Assembly (NCBI RefSeq): GCF_014648855.1
Contig: NZ_BMRX01000013.1
Span: 1 to 64,000 of the forward strand
Length of the DNA: 64,000 bases
From: Streptomyces parvulus
GTDB taxonomy: Bacteria; Actinomycetota; Actinomycetes; Streptomycetales; Streptomycetaceae
Direction: 5' to 3'
Made by a program: the position numbers and the translations under genes
The notes under the pieces: model-generated
Told to the model about the DNA's origin: nothing
Seen by the model: the letters and a program-made list of their open reading frames with translations, nothing else
Databases searched by the model: none
Shown: positions 1 to 8,283 of the stretch, piece after piece
How positions within the stretch are numbered: position 1 is the stretch's first letter
How the letters are laid out: each line of letters opens with the position of its first letter

Positions 1-807
1 TACACGGGTCTGATCGCGGCGACCATCGCGATCGCGGGTCTCTCGGTGACGGTGTGGGCACACCACATGTACGTCACCGGCGGCGTGCTGCTGCCGTTCT
101 TCTCCTTCATGACCTTCCTGATCGCGGTCCCGACCGGTGTGAAGTTCTTCAACTGGATCGGCACCATGTGGAAGGGCTCGCTGTCCTTCGAGACACCGAT
201 GCTGTGGTCCACGGGGTTCCTCGTGACGTTCCTGTTCGGGGGTCTGACGGGGGTGATGCTGGCGTCGCCCCCCATCGACTTCCATGTCTCGGACTCGTAC
301 TTCGTGGTGGCGCACTTCCACTACGTGGTGTTCGGCACGGTGGTGTTCGCGATGTTCGCGGGCTTCCACTTCTGGTGGCCGAAGTTCACCGGCAAGCTGC
401 TGGACGAGCGCCTCGGCAAGATCACGTTCTGGACGCTGTTCGTGGGCTTCCACGGCACGTTCCTGGTCCAGCACTGGCTGGGCGCGAACGGCATGCAGCG
501 CCGCATCCCGGACTACCTGGCGGTGGAGGGCCTGACGCCGCTGAACAGCGTCTCCAGCGTCTTCTCGTTCCTGCTCGGCATGTCGCTGCTGCCGTTCTTC
601 TACAACGTCTGGAAGACGGCGAAGTACGGCAAGCCGGTCGAGGTGGACGACCCTTGGGGCTACGGACGCTCGCTGGAGTGGGCGACCTCCTGCCCGCCGC
701 CGCGGCACAACTTCCTCACCCTGCCGCGCATCCGCAGCGAATCCCCGGCGTTCGACCTCCACCACTCCCCCGCCGACGGCGCGGCGCGGGAGTTGACGCA
801 CCGGTGA
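1..807 (+). CDS. ctaD: Cytochrome c oxidase subunit I, C-terminal part (5' truncated by window)
   Basis: This is the last 268 codons of the haem-copper oxidase core subunit, which reduces O2 to water and pumps protons in the membrane. The reading frame is open from base 1, so the start lies outside the window. Visible family hallmarks are the WAHHMYVTG segment, the Lys-containing GVKFFNW loop and the HFHYVVFG segment, which holds the histidines that bind haem a3 and haem a. Several hydrophobic helices follow. The tail is hydrophilic, ending in a region with PPRHNF, as in actinobacterial CtaD. The next gene begins inside the stop codon (GTGA overlap), which suggests translational coupling. Streptomyces usually carry more than one ctaD; which paralogue this is cannot be told without the upstream genes. 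Confidence 0.96.
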   Translation, partial: YTGLIAATIAIAGLSVTVWAHHMYVTGGVLLPFFSFMTFLIAVPTGVKFFNWIGTMWKGSLSFETPMLWSTGFLVTFLFGGLTGVMLASPPIDFHVSDSYFVVAHFHYVVFGTVVFAMFAGFHFWWPKFTGKLLDERLGKITFWTLFVGFHGTFLVQHWLGANGMQRRIPDYLAVEGLTPLNSVSSVFSFLLGMSLLPFFYNVWKTAKYGKPVEVDDPWGYGRSLEWATSCPPPRHNFLTLPRIRSESPAFDLHHSPADGAARELTHR

Positions 808-1157
808 CCGGCGGGGACGCGCGCGCGGCGGACGCCCGGCGGCTCATCGGCGGGATCGAGGGGCACCTGCTGGTGGCGGCCACCCGCGAGGAGGGGCGCA
901 GGGCCGCCGCCCGCTTCACCACCGGCCTCGACGGCCTGGCCCCGCACCAGCGCCGGGAGGTGGAGGAGCGCTACGCGTCGGAGTACCTGGCGCTCACCCG
1001 TGACTCGTGGCGGCGCACCGCGGAGCGGGCCGGGCGGCTGCGGGAGGAGTACGAGGAGCGCTACCGGGCGCTGCGGCGGCGGTTGCTGGCCGGCTGCCTG
1101 CTGGGATGGTGCGTCGCCCTCGGGTGCCTGGGCGCGCTGCTGCCGGGCCGGGCGTAG
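804..1157 (+). CDS. Small membrane-anchored protein coupled to ctaD
   Basis: A 117-residue protein starting at a GTG that overlaps the ctaD stop by four bases. It is a charged, helical protein rich in Arg, Glu and Ala, with a likely amphipathic helix over roughly residues 45-90. It ends in one hydrophobic segment (about residues 93-113) containing two cysteines. I do not recognise a named domain. The overlap with ctaD and the single C-terminal membrane helix suggest a small accessory protein made together with oxidase subunit I, but that role is inferred only from position. The next gene is on the opposite strand, so the ctaD transcript probably ends here. Confidence 0.75.
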   Translation: MTGGDARAADARRLIGGIEGHLLVAATREEGRRAAARFTTGLDGLAPHQRREVEERYASEYLALTRDSWRRTAERAGRLREEYEERYRALRRRLLAGCLLGWCVALGCLGALLPGRA

Positions 1158-1177
1158 CGGGGTCCGGCGGCGGTGGC

Positions 1178-1678
1178 TCAGCGGCGGGGCAGCCGGTGCA
1201 ATTCCACGTCCACGAGGGTGCCGTCGGCTGCCGTGGCGGTCATGTAGGTGCAGTAGGGCTGGCGGCGCCGGTCCGTCGGGGAGCCCGGGTTCAGCAGGCG
1301 CGGGCCGCCGGGCGCGGTGGTGTCCCACGGGATGTGGCTGTGCCCGAAGACGAGGACGTCGAGGCCGGGGAACCGGGTGGCGCAGCGAGCCTCGCGCCCC
1401 TGTGCGGCGCCCGTCTCGTGGACGACGCCGAAGCGCAGGCCGCCGAGGTCGGCGTGGGCCACCTCGGGAAGGCGGGCGCGCAGTGCCGGTCCGTCGTTGT
1501 TGCCGTAGACCGCGACCAGCCGCCGGCTGCGGCTCTCCAGCAGGTCCAGGGTTGCGGTGTCGACCCAGTCCCCCGCGTGCAGCACGACGTCGGCGCGCGG
1601 CACCTCCGCCATCAGGGCCGCGGGCAGTTCCTTGGCCCGCTTGGGCAGGTGGGTGTCGGACATCAGCAGCAGGCGCAC
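1178..1678 (-). CDS. Metallophosphoesterase, YfcE/MJ0936-type
   Basis: A 166-residue calcineurin-like phosphoesterase of the short YfcE/MJ0936 subgroup, which hydrolyses phosphodiesters or phosphomonoesters with two metal ions. All metal-ligand blocks are present in order: SDTH near the N-terminus (D8, H10), HAGD, GNND and a C-terminal GHSH. The length is normal for the subgroup, and there is no signal peptide or membrane segment, so it should be cytoplasmic. It converges on the ctaD transcript, whose last gene ends 20 bases away. The natural substrate of this subgroup is usually unknown, and nothing nearby identifies it. Confidence 0.9.
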   Translation of the reverse strand: MRLLLMSDTHLPKRAKELPAALMAEVPRADVVLHAGDWVDTATLDLLESRSRRLVAVYGNNDGPALRARLPEVAHADLGGLRFGVVHETGAAQGREARCATRFPGLDVLVFGHSHIPWDTTAPGGPRLLNPGSPTDRRRQPYCTYMTATAADGTLVDVELHRLPRR

Positions 1679-1705
1679 GGCTCCAGGGTAGCAATCAGCA
1701 GGTAA

Positions 1706-1738
1706 AACTGTGCAGTCTTAACTGGACAGTCTTAGCTG
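1706..1738. promoter_or_regulatory. Repeated operator upstream of the isochorismatase-fold gene
   Basis: Two near-identical direct repeats, AACTGtgCAGTCTTA and AACTGgaCAGTCTTA, lie 14 bases apart. Each contains a small palindrome (ACTG, two bases, CAGT), and a further CTG half-site follows. The region is AT-rich compared with its surroundings and sits about 70-100 bases before the start at 1810. This is what an operator for a dimeric repressor bound at two adjacent sites looks like. The cognate regulator is not in the window next to it. Basis: repeat structure is seen; regulatory role is inferred. Confidence 0.6.
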
Positions 1739-1809
1739 TAGAAATTAGCGTGCGGGTATGGAGGCGAAAGGTCTCCGACGTTCCGTGAAACACCCGAAAG
1801 GCACCCCTG

Positions 1810-2388
1810 ATGGCCGTCACCACCCTCGACCCCCGCACCGCCCTCGTCGTGATCGACCTCCAGGCGGGCATCGTCGCCGCACCCACCCGGCCCCACACCG
1901 GCGCCGACGTCGTCGCCCGCAGCGTCGAGCTGGCGGACGCCTTCCGCGCCCGGGACCTGCCCGTGGTCCTGGTCCGGGTCTCCTTCGCCGCCGACGGGGC
2001 GGACGCGGTGCCCGGCCGTACGGAGGCCGGAGCCGGCGGTGCCCGGCCCGAGGGCTGGGACGTCGTCGTCGACGAGCTGTCCGGGCACCCCGGCGACATC
2101 GGGATCACCAAGCGCAACTGGGGCGCCTTCCACGGCACCGGCCTCGACGTCCAGCTGCGCCGCCGCGGGATCACCCAGATCGTGCTGACCGGCATCGCCA
2201 CCAGCATCGGCGTGGAGTCCACGGCCCGCGCCGCCCACGAGCACGGCTACCACGTCACGCTCGCCACCGACGCGATGAGCGACATGGACGCGGAGGCGCA
2301 CCGCAACAGCGTCGAGCGGATCTTCCCGCGCCTCGGCGAGACTGGCACGACGGCGGAGATCCTGGAGCTGCTGGCGAAGACCAGGTGA
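1810..2388 (+). CDS. Isochorismatase-family hydrolase lacking the catalytic cysteine
   Basis: A 192-residue Rossmann-like hydrolase of the isochorismatase/cysteine hydrolase superfamily. The conserved Asp (VIDLQ, D16) and Lys (ITKRNWGAF, K101) are present. The position that holds the nucleophilic Cys in nicotinamidase-like members is Gly134 (ATSIGVESTAR). Absence of the cysteine is a feature of true isochorismatases such as PhzD, which cleave an enol ether without a nucleophile, so an isochorismatase-like or other non-covalent reaction is more likely than an amidase. No chorismate or siderophore genes lie nearby. The gene is probably controlled by the repeated operator at 1706-1738. It converges with rfbB with a single base between the stops. 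Confidence 0.88.
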   Translation: MAVTTLDPRTALVVIDLQAGIVAAPTRPHTGADVVARSVELADAFRARDLPVVLVRVSFAADGADAVPGRTEAGAGGARPEGWDVVVDELSGHPGDIGITKRNWGAFHGTGLDVQLRRRGITQIVLTGIATSIGVESTARAAHEHGYHVTLATDAMSDMDAEAHRNSVERIFPRLGETGTTAEILELLAKTR

Positions 2389-2389
2389 G

Positions 2390-3346
2390 CTACGCCGTCG
2401 GCTCCCACCAGGCCCGGTTGTCCCGGTACCAGGCGACGGTCTCGGCCAGCCCGGAGGCGAGGTCGCGGCGCGGCCGGTAGCCCAGCTCGTCGCGGGCCTT
2501 GCCCCAGTCGACCGAGTAGCGCAGGTCGTGGCCCTTGCGGTCGGCGACGTGCGTCACGCGGTCCCAGCCGGCGCCGCAGGCGTCGAGGAGGAGGCCGGTG
2601 AGTTCGCGGTTGCTCAGCTCGGTGCCGCCGCCGATGTTGTAGACCTCGCCCGCCCGGCCCCGCGTGCGCACCAGGTCGACGCCCCGGCAGTGGTCGTCGA
2701 CGTGCAGCCAGTCGCGTACGTTGCGTCCGTCGCCGTAGAGCGGCACGTCCAGTCCGTCCAGGAGGCGGGTCGCGAAGAGCGGGACGATCTTCTCGGGGAA
2801 CTGGTGCGGACCGTAGTTGTTCGAGCACCGGGTCACCCGCACGTCCAGGCCGTGGGTGCGGTGGTACGAGAGCGCCAGCAGGTCGCCCGCGGCCTTCGAG
2901 GCGGAGTACGGCGAACTGGGCCGCAGCGGGTGCTCCTCGGTCGCCGACCCGGTCTCCACGGAGCCGTAGACCTCGTCGGTGGAGACGTGCACGAAGGGGC
3001 CCACGCCGTGGCGCAGGGCCGCGTCCAGCAGGGTCTGGGTGCCCACGACGTTGGTGAGCACGAAGTCCGCGGCCGCGTCGATGGAACGGTCCACGTGGGA
3101 CTCGGCGGCGAAGTGCACCACCTGGTCGGCGCCGCTCATGAGCTTGTCGACCAGTGCGGCGTCGCGGATGTCCCCGTGCACGAAGTCGAGCCGGGGATGG
3201 CCCACTTCGAGGTTGTCGAGGGTGCCCGCGTAGGTGAGGGCGTCCAGCACCGTCACGTGCGGGGCCCCGGGAGCGCCGGGGGCCAGCAGCGTCCGGACGT
3301 ACCGGGAGCCGATGAAGCCGGCGGCGCCGGTGACCAGGAGGTTCAT
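2390..3346 (-). CDS. rfbB: dTDP-glucose 4,6-dehydratase
   Basis: A 318-residue short-chain dehydrogenase that converts dTDP-glucose to dTDP-4-keto-6-deoxyglucose, the entry point to deoxysugars for cell-wall glycans or natural products. It has the NAD-binding TGAAGFIGS motif at the N-terminus, the STDEVYG active-site block (T123, D124, E125) and the YSASK catalytic pair (Y147, K151). An in-frame ATG exists 14 codons upstream, but the protein conserved in the family begins at MNLLVTG, so I use 3346. No other sugar-nucleotide genes are adjacent, so this copy stands alone here. The EC function is strongly supported by family similarity; the pathway served is not. Confidence 0.92.
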   Translation of the reverse strand: MNLLVTGAAGFIGSRYVRTLLAPGAPGAPHVTVLDALTYAGTLDNLEVGHPRLDFVHGDIRDAALVDKLMSGADQVVHFAAESHVDRSIDAAADFVLTNVVGTQTLLDAALRHGVGPFVHVSTDEVYGSVETGSATEEHPLRPSSPYSASKAAGDLLALSYHRTHGLDVRVTRCSNNYGPHQFPEKIVPLFATRLLDGLDVPLYGDGRNVRDWLHVDDHCRGVDLVRTRGRAGEVYNIGGGTELSNRELTGLLLDACGAGWDRVTHVADRKGHDLRYSVDWGKARDELGYRPRRDLASGLAETVAWYRDNRAWWEPTA

Positions 3347-3431
3347 GGACGGTGCCCTGCTGCGTCGGGAGGCGGTGCGGAACGGCACCGACGTTACCCG
3401 CGCCCGGGGCGCGGCCCGCGATCGGGCGGTG

Positions 3432-3611
3432 TCAGTCCTCGCCCCGGACTATGTTCCACTCCTGGCCCGTCCGGGGTGCGCGGGCGGCGCCGCGGTCCTC
3501 CACGGCGGGCACGCAGGTGCGCATGGCGCCCCTGGCACGCAGTCGGCGGGCCTTCGACCAGCCCGTCTCCGGCCTCCGGACGACGGTGTGCTCGCTGGTG
3601 TCGGTTCTCAC
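3432..3611 (-). CDS. Small basic protein of unknown function
   Basis: A 59-residue ORF starting at GTG with a strong ribosome-binding site (GAGGAGG, about ten bases before the start) in otherwise non-coding sequence. The product is rich in Arg and has one Cys; it begins VRTDTSEHTVVRRPETGWSK and ends with WNIVRGED. No domain is recognised. It lies between rfbB and the PP2C phosphatase gene, on the same strand as both. The good ribosome-binding site and high third-position GC support real translation; nothing supports a function. Confidence 0.55.
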   Translation of the reverse strand: MRTDTSEHTVVRRPETGWSKARRLRARGAMRTCVPAVEDRGAARAPRTGQEWNIVRGED

Positions 3612-3754
3612 GGGGGTTCATCCTCCTCGCGTTCGGGTGCGCGTTCCCGTTGTTCGATTTCTTGCGCCGGTCGGGTCCCCGGACGCGCCGGGGCGAAACA
3701 CCCGGCGCATGGGCCACCTGCCCGCGCCGGTCCGCTACGGGGCGTCCGGCCCGG

Positions 3755-6247
3755 TCATCGGGCGGAACCGGGCGCCCCGTCCAGCGGGACCTCGCTCCAG
3801 ACCAGCTTGCCCCCGCCGACCGGCAGCGTCCCCCAGGCCGACGACATCGCCTCGACGAGGAGGATGCCGCGCCCGCCCGTGGCCTCCCAGCCGATGCTCG
3901 TCGGCTTGACCGGCGTACGCGGTGAGGCGTCGGCGACCGCCACCCGCATCCGGCCGCCGATGAGGGCGAGGTCGAGCCGGACCCGGCCGTCGGTGTGCAC
4001 CAGGGCGTTGGTCACCAGCTCGGAGACGATCAGGAGGACGCCGTCGATGCCCTCGTCCGGCACGCCCCAGGAGCGCAGGGTGCGCCGGGTGAAGCGGCGG
4101 GCGTGCCGCACCGCCTCCGGGAGCCGCCACACCGACCAGCTCTCCCGCAGCGGGCGCAGCGCCATGCCGTCGTAGCGCACCAGGAGCAGCGCGACGTCGT
4201 CGCTGCGGCGGGCGTTGCCGAGCAGTGCGTCGGCGACGAGTCCGAGGTGGGCGGGGTCCGACGCGGCGAGGGCGTGCGCGAACCGTTCGATGCCCTCGTC
4301 GATGTCGGTGTCCGGCGACTCCACCAGGCCGTCCGTGGTGAGGGCGATCAGCGTGCCCGGGCGCAGTCGCAGCGGGCTCATCGGGAAGGCGGCCTGGGTC
4401 ACCACGCCGAGCGGCGGCCCGCCGGGCACCTCGGCGACGTCGGTGCTGCCGTCGGGGTGGCGCAGCACCGGCGGCAGGTGGCCCGCCCGCACGCACCAGG
4501 CGGAGCCCTCCTCCATGTCGAGGTCGACGTAGACGCAGGTGGCGAAGAGGTCGGTCTCCATACCGGTCAGCAGGCGGTTGGCGCGGGAGACCACGACGTC
4601 CGGCGGGTGGCCCTCCACGGCGTAGGCGCGCAGCGCGGTGCGCATCTGGCCCATCAGGGTTGCCGCGCCGGCGCTGTGCCCCTGGACGTCGCCGATCACG
4701 AGGGCGACGTGGTGGTCGGGCAGGGGGATGACGTCGTACCAGTCGCCGCCCAGCTCCAGGCCGGCCGTGCTGGGCAGGTAGCGGGCGACGGCGACCGCGC
4801 CGGGCAGCTTCGGGAGCCGGCGGGGCAGCAGCTGGCGCTGGAGCATGCCGACGAGTTCGTGCTCGGCGTCGAAGGCCCGGGCACGGGTCAGGGCCTGTCC
4901 GGCGAGGCCGGCGGAGGCGGTGAGCAGGGCCCGTTCGTCGGGACCGAAGTCGTGCGGGGTGTCCCAGCCGATCAGGCAGGCGCCGGCCATGCGGCCTGCG
5001 GCGGGCAGGGGGAGCACGGCGAGGCCGCCGGGGCCGACGTCGGCGAGGGCGGGCTCCAGGTCCCCGGTGCCGGCGGGCCAGATCCGGGCGCGTCCCTCGC
5101 GCAGCGCGGCGGCGAGGGTGGGCATCGCCCGGACCGGCGCGTCCGGCCACTCGGTGCGCCACTCCTGGCGCCACAGCTCGGGCCAGGACTCGGGCTCGGG
5201 CGGGTCGAGGACGGTGACGACGAGCCGGTCGTTCTCCAGCTCGGCCAGGGCGATCCGGTCGGCGCGCAGCGGCCGGCGCAGGGCGGCGACGACGGCCCGG
5301 CCGACGTCGCGAACGGTGCCGGCGGTGGCCAGCGCGGCGGCGAGCCGCTGCACGCGGGCCACGTCGGTGACGTCGGGGCGCAGGGTGGAGGCGTCGGCGA
5401 CGGTGCCGAGCAGCCGGGCCGGACGTCCCTCGCCCGCGGGCAGCAGGCGTCCGCTCAGCCTCAGCCACTTCGGCGGGCCGGCCGGCTGGAGCACCCGGAA
5501 CTCCAGCTCGCGCTCGCCGATGCTCATGTGGTCGGACTCGGTCACCGACATGAGGGACGGCAGGTCCTCGGGCACGGTGCGGGCGAGCAGCGTCTCCACC
5601 CTGCCGTCGAACTCGCCGGGCCCGAGCCCGAACAGGCGCGGGATGTCGTCGCCGATCTCGACGCGGCCGGTGTCCATCGCCAGGCTGAAGGAGTCCGGCC
5701 GCGGTTCCCCGTCGTCGGGCTCCTCCGCGGGCGCGGGGCAGACCAGGGCCTCGGCGACCAGGGCGAGGCAGGCGCGGTCCTCCGCGTCGAACCCGTCCGG
5801 TCGTTCGGTCAGGGCGAGCAGTGAGCCGCCGCCGTCCCCGCGCACCGGCAGGGTGGCGAGGGAGAAGCCGCTGGAGGGCACGTGCCGCGACTCGGCCGAT
5901 CCGGCGAACTCCTCCGGTCCGACCCACACCGCCTCACCGCCGCGGTGGGCGTCGGCGACCGGGGAGCCGCCGGAGGCCGGATAGCTGTCGCGTACGCCGT
6001 ACAGGGCGCGCGGCACACCGGCCGAGGCGACCAGGCAGAGCAGTTCGCGGTCGTCGCCGACGGTGTAGAGGGCGGCGCAGGAGGCGCCGGCGAAGACCAG
6101 GGCCTGTTCGAGGATCCGGCGGGGCCTGCCGTCCTGCTCCGGGCCGGACGCGATCGCCTTCAGGGCACCCTCGGCACGCAGCGCCCTCGCTCCGGGTTCC
6201 GCCGCGCCCTGTCCGACCACCTCGCCATTACAGCGCTTATAGGACAT
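3755..6247 (-). CDS. Multidomain PP2C (SpoIIE-type) phosphatase with GAF/PAS sensors and a HATPase domain
   Basis: An 830-residue cytoplasmic protein. Domains in order: an N-terminal GAF-like region (about 20-170), a PAS-like segment (about 185-300), a second GAF domain (about 310-490), a PP2C/SpoIIE phosphatase domain (about 495-700, with GGDWYDVIPL and the later VIGDVQGH metal-binding blocks), and a C-terminal HATPase domain (about 720-825, N-box SELVTNAL). Such proteins dephosphorylate STAS-type anti-sigma antagonists and phosphorylate them through the anti-sigma-like kinase domain, linking sensed signals to sigma factor release. No partner gene is adjacent; a STAS gene lies at 40944 and a second PP2C sensor at 24252. 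The start at 6247 is uncertain, since an internal GTG is possible. Confidence 0.9.
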   Translation of the reverse strand: MSYKRCNGEVVGQGAAEPGARALRAEGALKAIASGPEQDGRPRRILEQALVFAGASCAALYTVGDDRELLCLVASAGVPRALYGVRDSYPASGGSPVADAHRGGEAVWVGPEEFAGSAESRHVPSSGFSLATLPVRGDGGGSLLALTERPDGFDAEDRACLALVAEALVCPAPAEEPDDGEPRPDSFSLAMDTGRVEIGDDIPRLFGLGPGEFDGRVETLLARTVPEDLPSLMSVTESDHMSIGERELEFRVLQPAGPPKWLRLSGRLLPAGEGRPARLLGTVADASTLRPDVTDVARVQRLAAALATAGTVRDVGRAVVAALRRPLRADRIALAELENDRLVVTVLDPPEPESWPELWRQEWRTEWPDAPVRAMPTLAAALREGRARIWPAGTGDLEPALADVGPGGLAVLPLPAAGRMAGACLIGWDTPHDFGPDERALLTASAGLAGQALTRARAFDAEHELVGMLQRQLLPRRLPKLPGAVAVARYLPSTAGLELGGDWYDVIPLPDHHVALVIGDVQGHSAGAATLMGQMRTALRAYAVEGHPPDVVVSRANRLLTGMETDLFATCVYVDLDMEEGSAWCVRAGHLPPVLRHPDGSTDVAEVPGGPPLGVVTQAAFPMSPLRLRPGTLIALTTDGLVESPDTDIDEGIERFAHALAASDPAHLGLVADALLGNARRSDDVALLLVRYDGMALRPLRESWSVWRLPEAVRHARRFTRRTLRSWGVPDEGIDGVLLIVSELVTNALVHTDGRVRLDLALIGGRMRVAVADASPRTPVKPTSIGWEATGGRGILLVEAMSSAWGTLPVGGGKLVWSEVPLDGAPGSAR

Positions 6248-6303
6248 CCGCGCAGCCCCTGGGGGCCCGTTGACCGCGATCGGGGGGCGGAAGGCGCACG
6301 AAA

Positions 6304-6341
6304 GGGCGGCCCGGGCCTCCCGCCGGAGGTCCGGGCCGCCC
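6304..6341 (-). terminator. Long hairpin after the S1 protease gene
   Basis: A near-perfect inverted repeat: outer arms GGGCGGCCCGG and CCGGGCCGCCC are fully complementary, and the inner CCTCC/GGAGG stretch continues the stem with one mismatch. It starts 13 bases before the end of the protease gene's downstream side and has no T-run, as is common for Streptomyces terminators. It should end the protease transcript before the PP2C gene. Confidence 0.7.
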
Positions 6342-6353
6342 ATGGGGGTGGCG

Positions 6354-7703
6354 TCAGCCGGTCAGGTCCGAGCCGGCCTCACCGCCCGCGCCCATCCCGT
6401 CACCCACGCTGTCCGCGCCTGTGCCGACTCCCTGCTCGCCGGTGCCGGAACCGTCGCCGGCTCCCGCGTCACCGCCGGCCTCCTCGCCACCGGCCCCTTC
6501 GCCGCCGGCCTCCTCGCCGCCGCCGACGGCGTCGCCGCCGCCCGCCTCCTCGCCACCGGCCTGGTCGCCCGCGCCGCCCGCCGCGTCGCCGCCGAGGGTG
6601 GCGCCCACCGCCTCCAGGGCGGTGGTGACCGGCTGGAAGAACGTCTCGCCGCCGGCCGTGCAGTCGCCGCTGCCGCCGGAGGTCAGGCCGATCGCCTGCC
6701 CGTCCTGGGTGAACAGCGAGCCGCCGCTGTCGCCCGGCTCGGCGCACACGTCGGTCTGTATGAGGCCCGTGACCGTGCCCTCCGGATAGTTGACGGTGGC
6801 GTCCAGACCGAGCACCTGACCGTCCGCCAGGCCGGTGGTGCTGCCCATGCGGAAGACCTGCTGACCCACCGTCGCATCCGCCGCCTGGGCGATCGGGACG
6901 GTCTGGTCGCCGAGATTCACCTCGCTCGGCGCCTCGGTCGCCGGGTCGTCGTACCTGACGAGCGCGAAGTCGCCCTCGCCGGGGAAGACCGCCTGGTCGA
7001 CGGTGCCGATCGGCTGCCCGCCCTGCGCGTCGGACCACTGCTCGGCCGCGACCCCGCAGTGGCCTGCGGTCAGGAAGGCGGGGGCCCCGTCGCCCGCGGT
7101 GACGTTGAAGCCGAGGGAGCAGCGCGCGCCGCCGCCGAAGATGGCGTCGCCGCCCGAGGCGAAGGTCCGGAAGGTGCCGGCGGACTTCTTGAGGGTGGCC
7201 ATGCCCGACCCGAGGCCCTGGACGGTGGACTCCAGCCGGTCCCACTTCTCGCCGGTGACGGTGCTGTCGGCGGTCACCAGGATCTTGTTGGTCCGGGGGT
7301 CGATGGCCCACGAGGTGCCGGGGACGGCCGCCTGCGACCTCAGCGTCGTCGCGCCGCCGCGCAGCTCGCCCATGCTGTTCTCGACCTCGCGGACGTCGGC
7401 GCCCGCCTTCTTCGCCTCCACGACGACCTGGTTGTCGTCACCGGCCACGACGTTCACCACGAGCTGCTGATCGCCGGAGTCGTAGTACGAGCCCGCGAAG
7501 GCGTCGCCCAGCATCCCGGCGAGCCGCGAGGCGAGGTCCGACGCGTCCGCCGCCTTGAGGGTCCGCGGCGAAGCCGCGGCGTCCGAAGAGCCGCCGTCCT
7601 GCGAGGCGTTGGCGTTCGGCAGCAGGATCGCGGCCGCGCCGAGCGCAGCCACACCGCCCGCCGCGATCGCGGCCCTGCGCTTCGGAATTCGCTTGTGACT
7701 CAA
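6354..7703 (-). CDS. Secreted S1-family serine protease (alpha-lytic/streptogrisin type) with acidic Gly-rich tail
   Basis: A 449-residue preproprotease that starts at TTG; the ribosome-binding site AGGAGG sits upstream at the right distance, and the signal peptide (basic start, AAIAAGGVAALGAAAILL, Ala-Ser) follows directly. Next come an alpha-lytic protease-type propeptide (about 35-165) and the mature chymotrypsin-fold domain. The triad is visible: His in LTAGHC, Asp in DFALVRYD, Ser in GDSGGS. The last 80 or so residues are a low-complexity tail made almost only of Gly, Ala, Glu and Asp, instead of a known carbohydrate-binding domain. The tail may tether the enzyme to basic or metal-bearing surfaces, which is a guess. 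A subtilisin inhibitor-like gene lies 10 kb away. The family is certain; cleavage specificity is not. Confidence 0.93.
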   Translation of the reverse strand: MSHKRIPKRRAAIAAGGVAALGAAAILLPNANASQDGGSSDAAASPRTLKAADASDLASRLAGMLGDAFAGSYYDSGDQQLVVNVVAGDDNQVVVEAKKAGADVREVENSMGELRGGATTLRSQAAVPGTSWAIDPRTNKILVTADSTVTGEKWDRLESTVQGLGSGMATLKKSAGTFRTFASGGDAIFGGGARCSLGFNVTAGDGAPAFLTAGHCGVAAEQWSDAQGGQPIGTVDQAVFPGEGDFALVRYDDPATEAPSEVNLGDQTVPIAQAADATVGQQVFRMGSTTGLADGQVLGLDATVNYPEGTVTGLIQTDVCAEPGDSGGSLFTQDGQAIGLTSGGSGDCTAGGETFFQPVTTALEAVGATLGGDAAGGAGDQAGGEEAGGGDAVGGGEEAGGEGAGGEEAGGDAGAGDGSGTGEQGVGTGADSVGDGMGAGGEAGSDLTG

Positions 7704-8283
7704 CCTGCTCGACCTCCTGGGACCGGGACGGTGCCGCGGTCCGGCTGCTGTTGGGGGGGCGCCCGGACGGCTGTTGGTACGCACGGACCCGGCGGGGCGT
7801 TCAGCCGGGCCCTCCGACCGGGCCGGAACGGCACCCTCCGCGCCCGCGCGGCGACGCTCCGTACCGATCACGGAGCGGAATCCCCGCTTCAGCGAATCTG
7901 CACATCGAATGCCCAACCCGGTCACCCCGGTTGGGGGATCTGCACAACCGCGCGGCGCACCGCACGCCTTTGGTGAGGGGTTGCCCCAATCGGCCCGGAG
8001 CGGGCAAGGGGTCGCGCGCGTCCATGTCGTCCGCGGTGTGAAGAAGTGGCCGCGAAGCCGTGCGCGGTCCTGCACCTTTGGATGCCCCTTCCTCGCAAGA
8101 GCCCTGGTGGGAGGGGTGGATTGATTGGAAGCCCGGACCGGCGGCGTGCTTTGATCCATCGCACCGCGGGAGCCGCGGAGGCTCCGGAAAGGGGCACCCG
8201 GCGCTCGCGGCCGCGGCCGTCATCTGTCCCCAGAGGGGGCCGCTCCCCCCTTGTGAAATGGCTATACGAAGGGAAGTTCCATC
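7704..8283. other. Divergent intergenic region between protease and precursor peptide genes
   Basis: About 580 bases with no supportable gene. It must hold the promoter for the protease (leftward) and for the precursor peptide (rightward). The one clear structure is a pair of ATCTGCACA direct repeats flanking an inverted repeat (listed separately at 7896-7946). A plausible ribosome-binding site (GAAGGGA) precedes the precursor ATG. I could not settle on convincing -35/-10 pairs. Confidence 0.5.
7896..7946. promoter_or_regulatory. Direct repeats flanking an inverted repeat, possible operator
   Basis: ATCTGCACA occurs at 7896-7904 and again at 7938-7946, exactly 42 bases (about four helical turns) apart. 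Between them lies the inverted repeat CCCAACCCGG...CCGGTTGGG (7912-7935). It sits upstream of the protease start and could be a regulator binding region. Basis: repeats seen; function inferred. Confidence 0.4.

Noticed and set aside
3995..5824. A 609-residue plus-strand open frame over the PP2C gene
   Set aside because: Composition (Gly, Arg, His, Val) and lack of motifs show it is a reverse-strand shadow.
6270..7976. A 568-residue plus-strand open frame over the S1 protease gene
   Set aside because: Arg/Gly/Ala-rich shadow of the protease gene with no ribosome-binding site or known motif.
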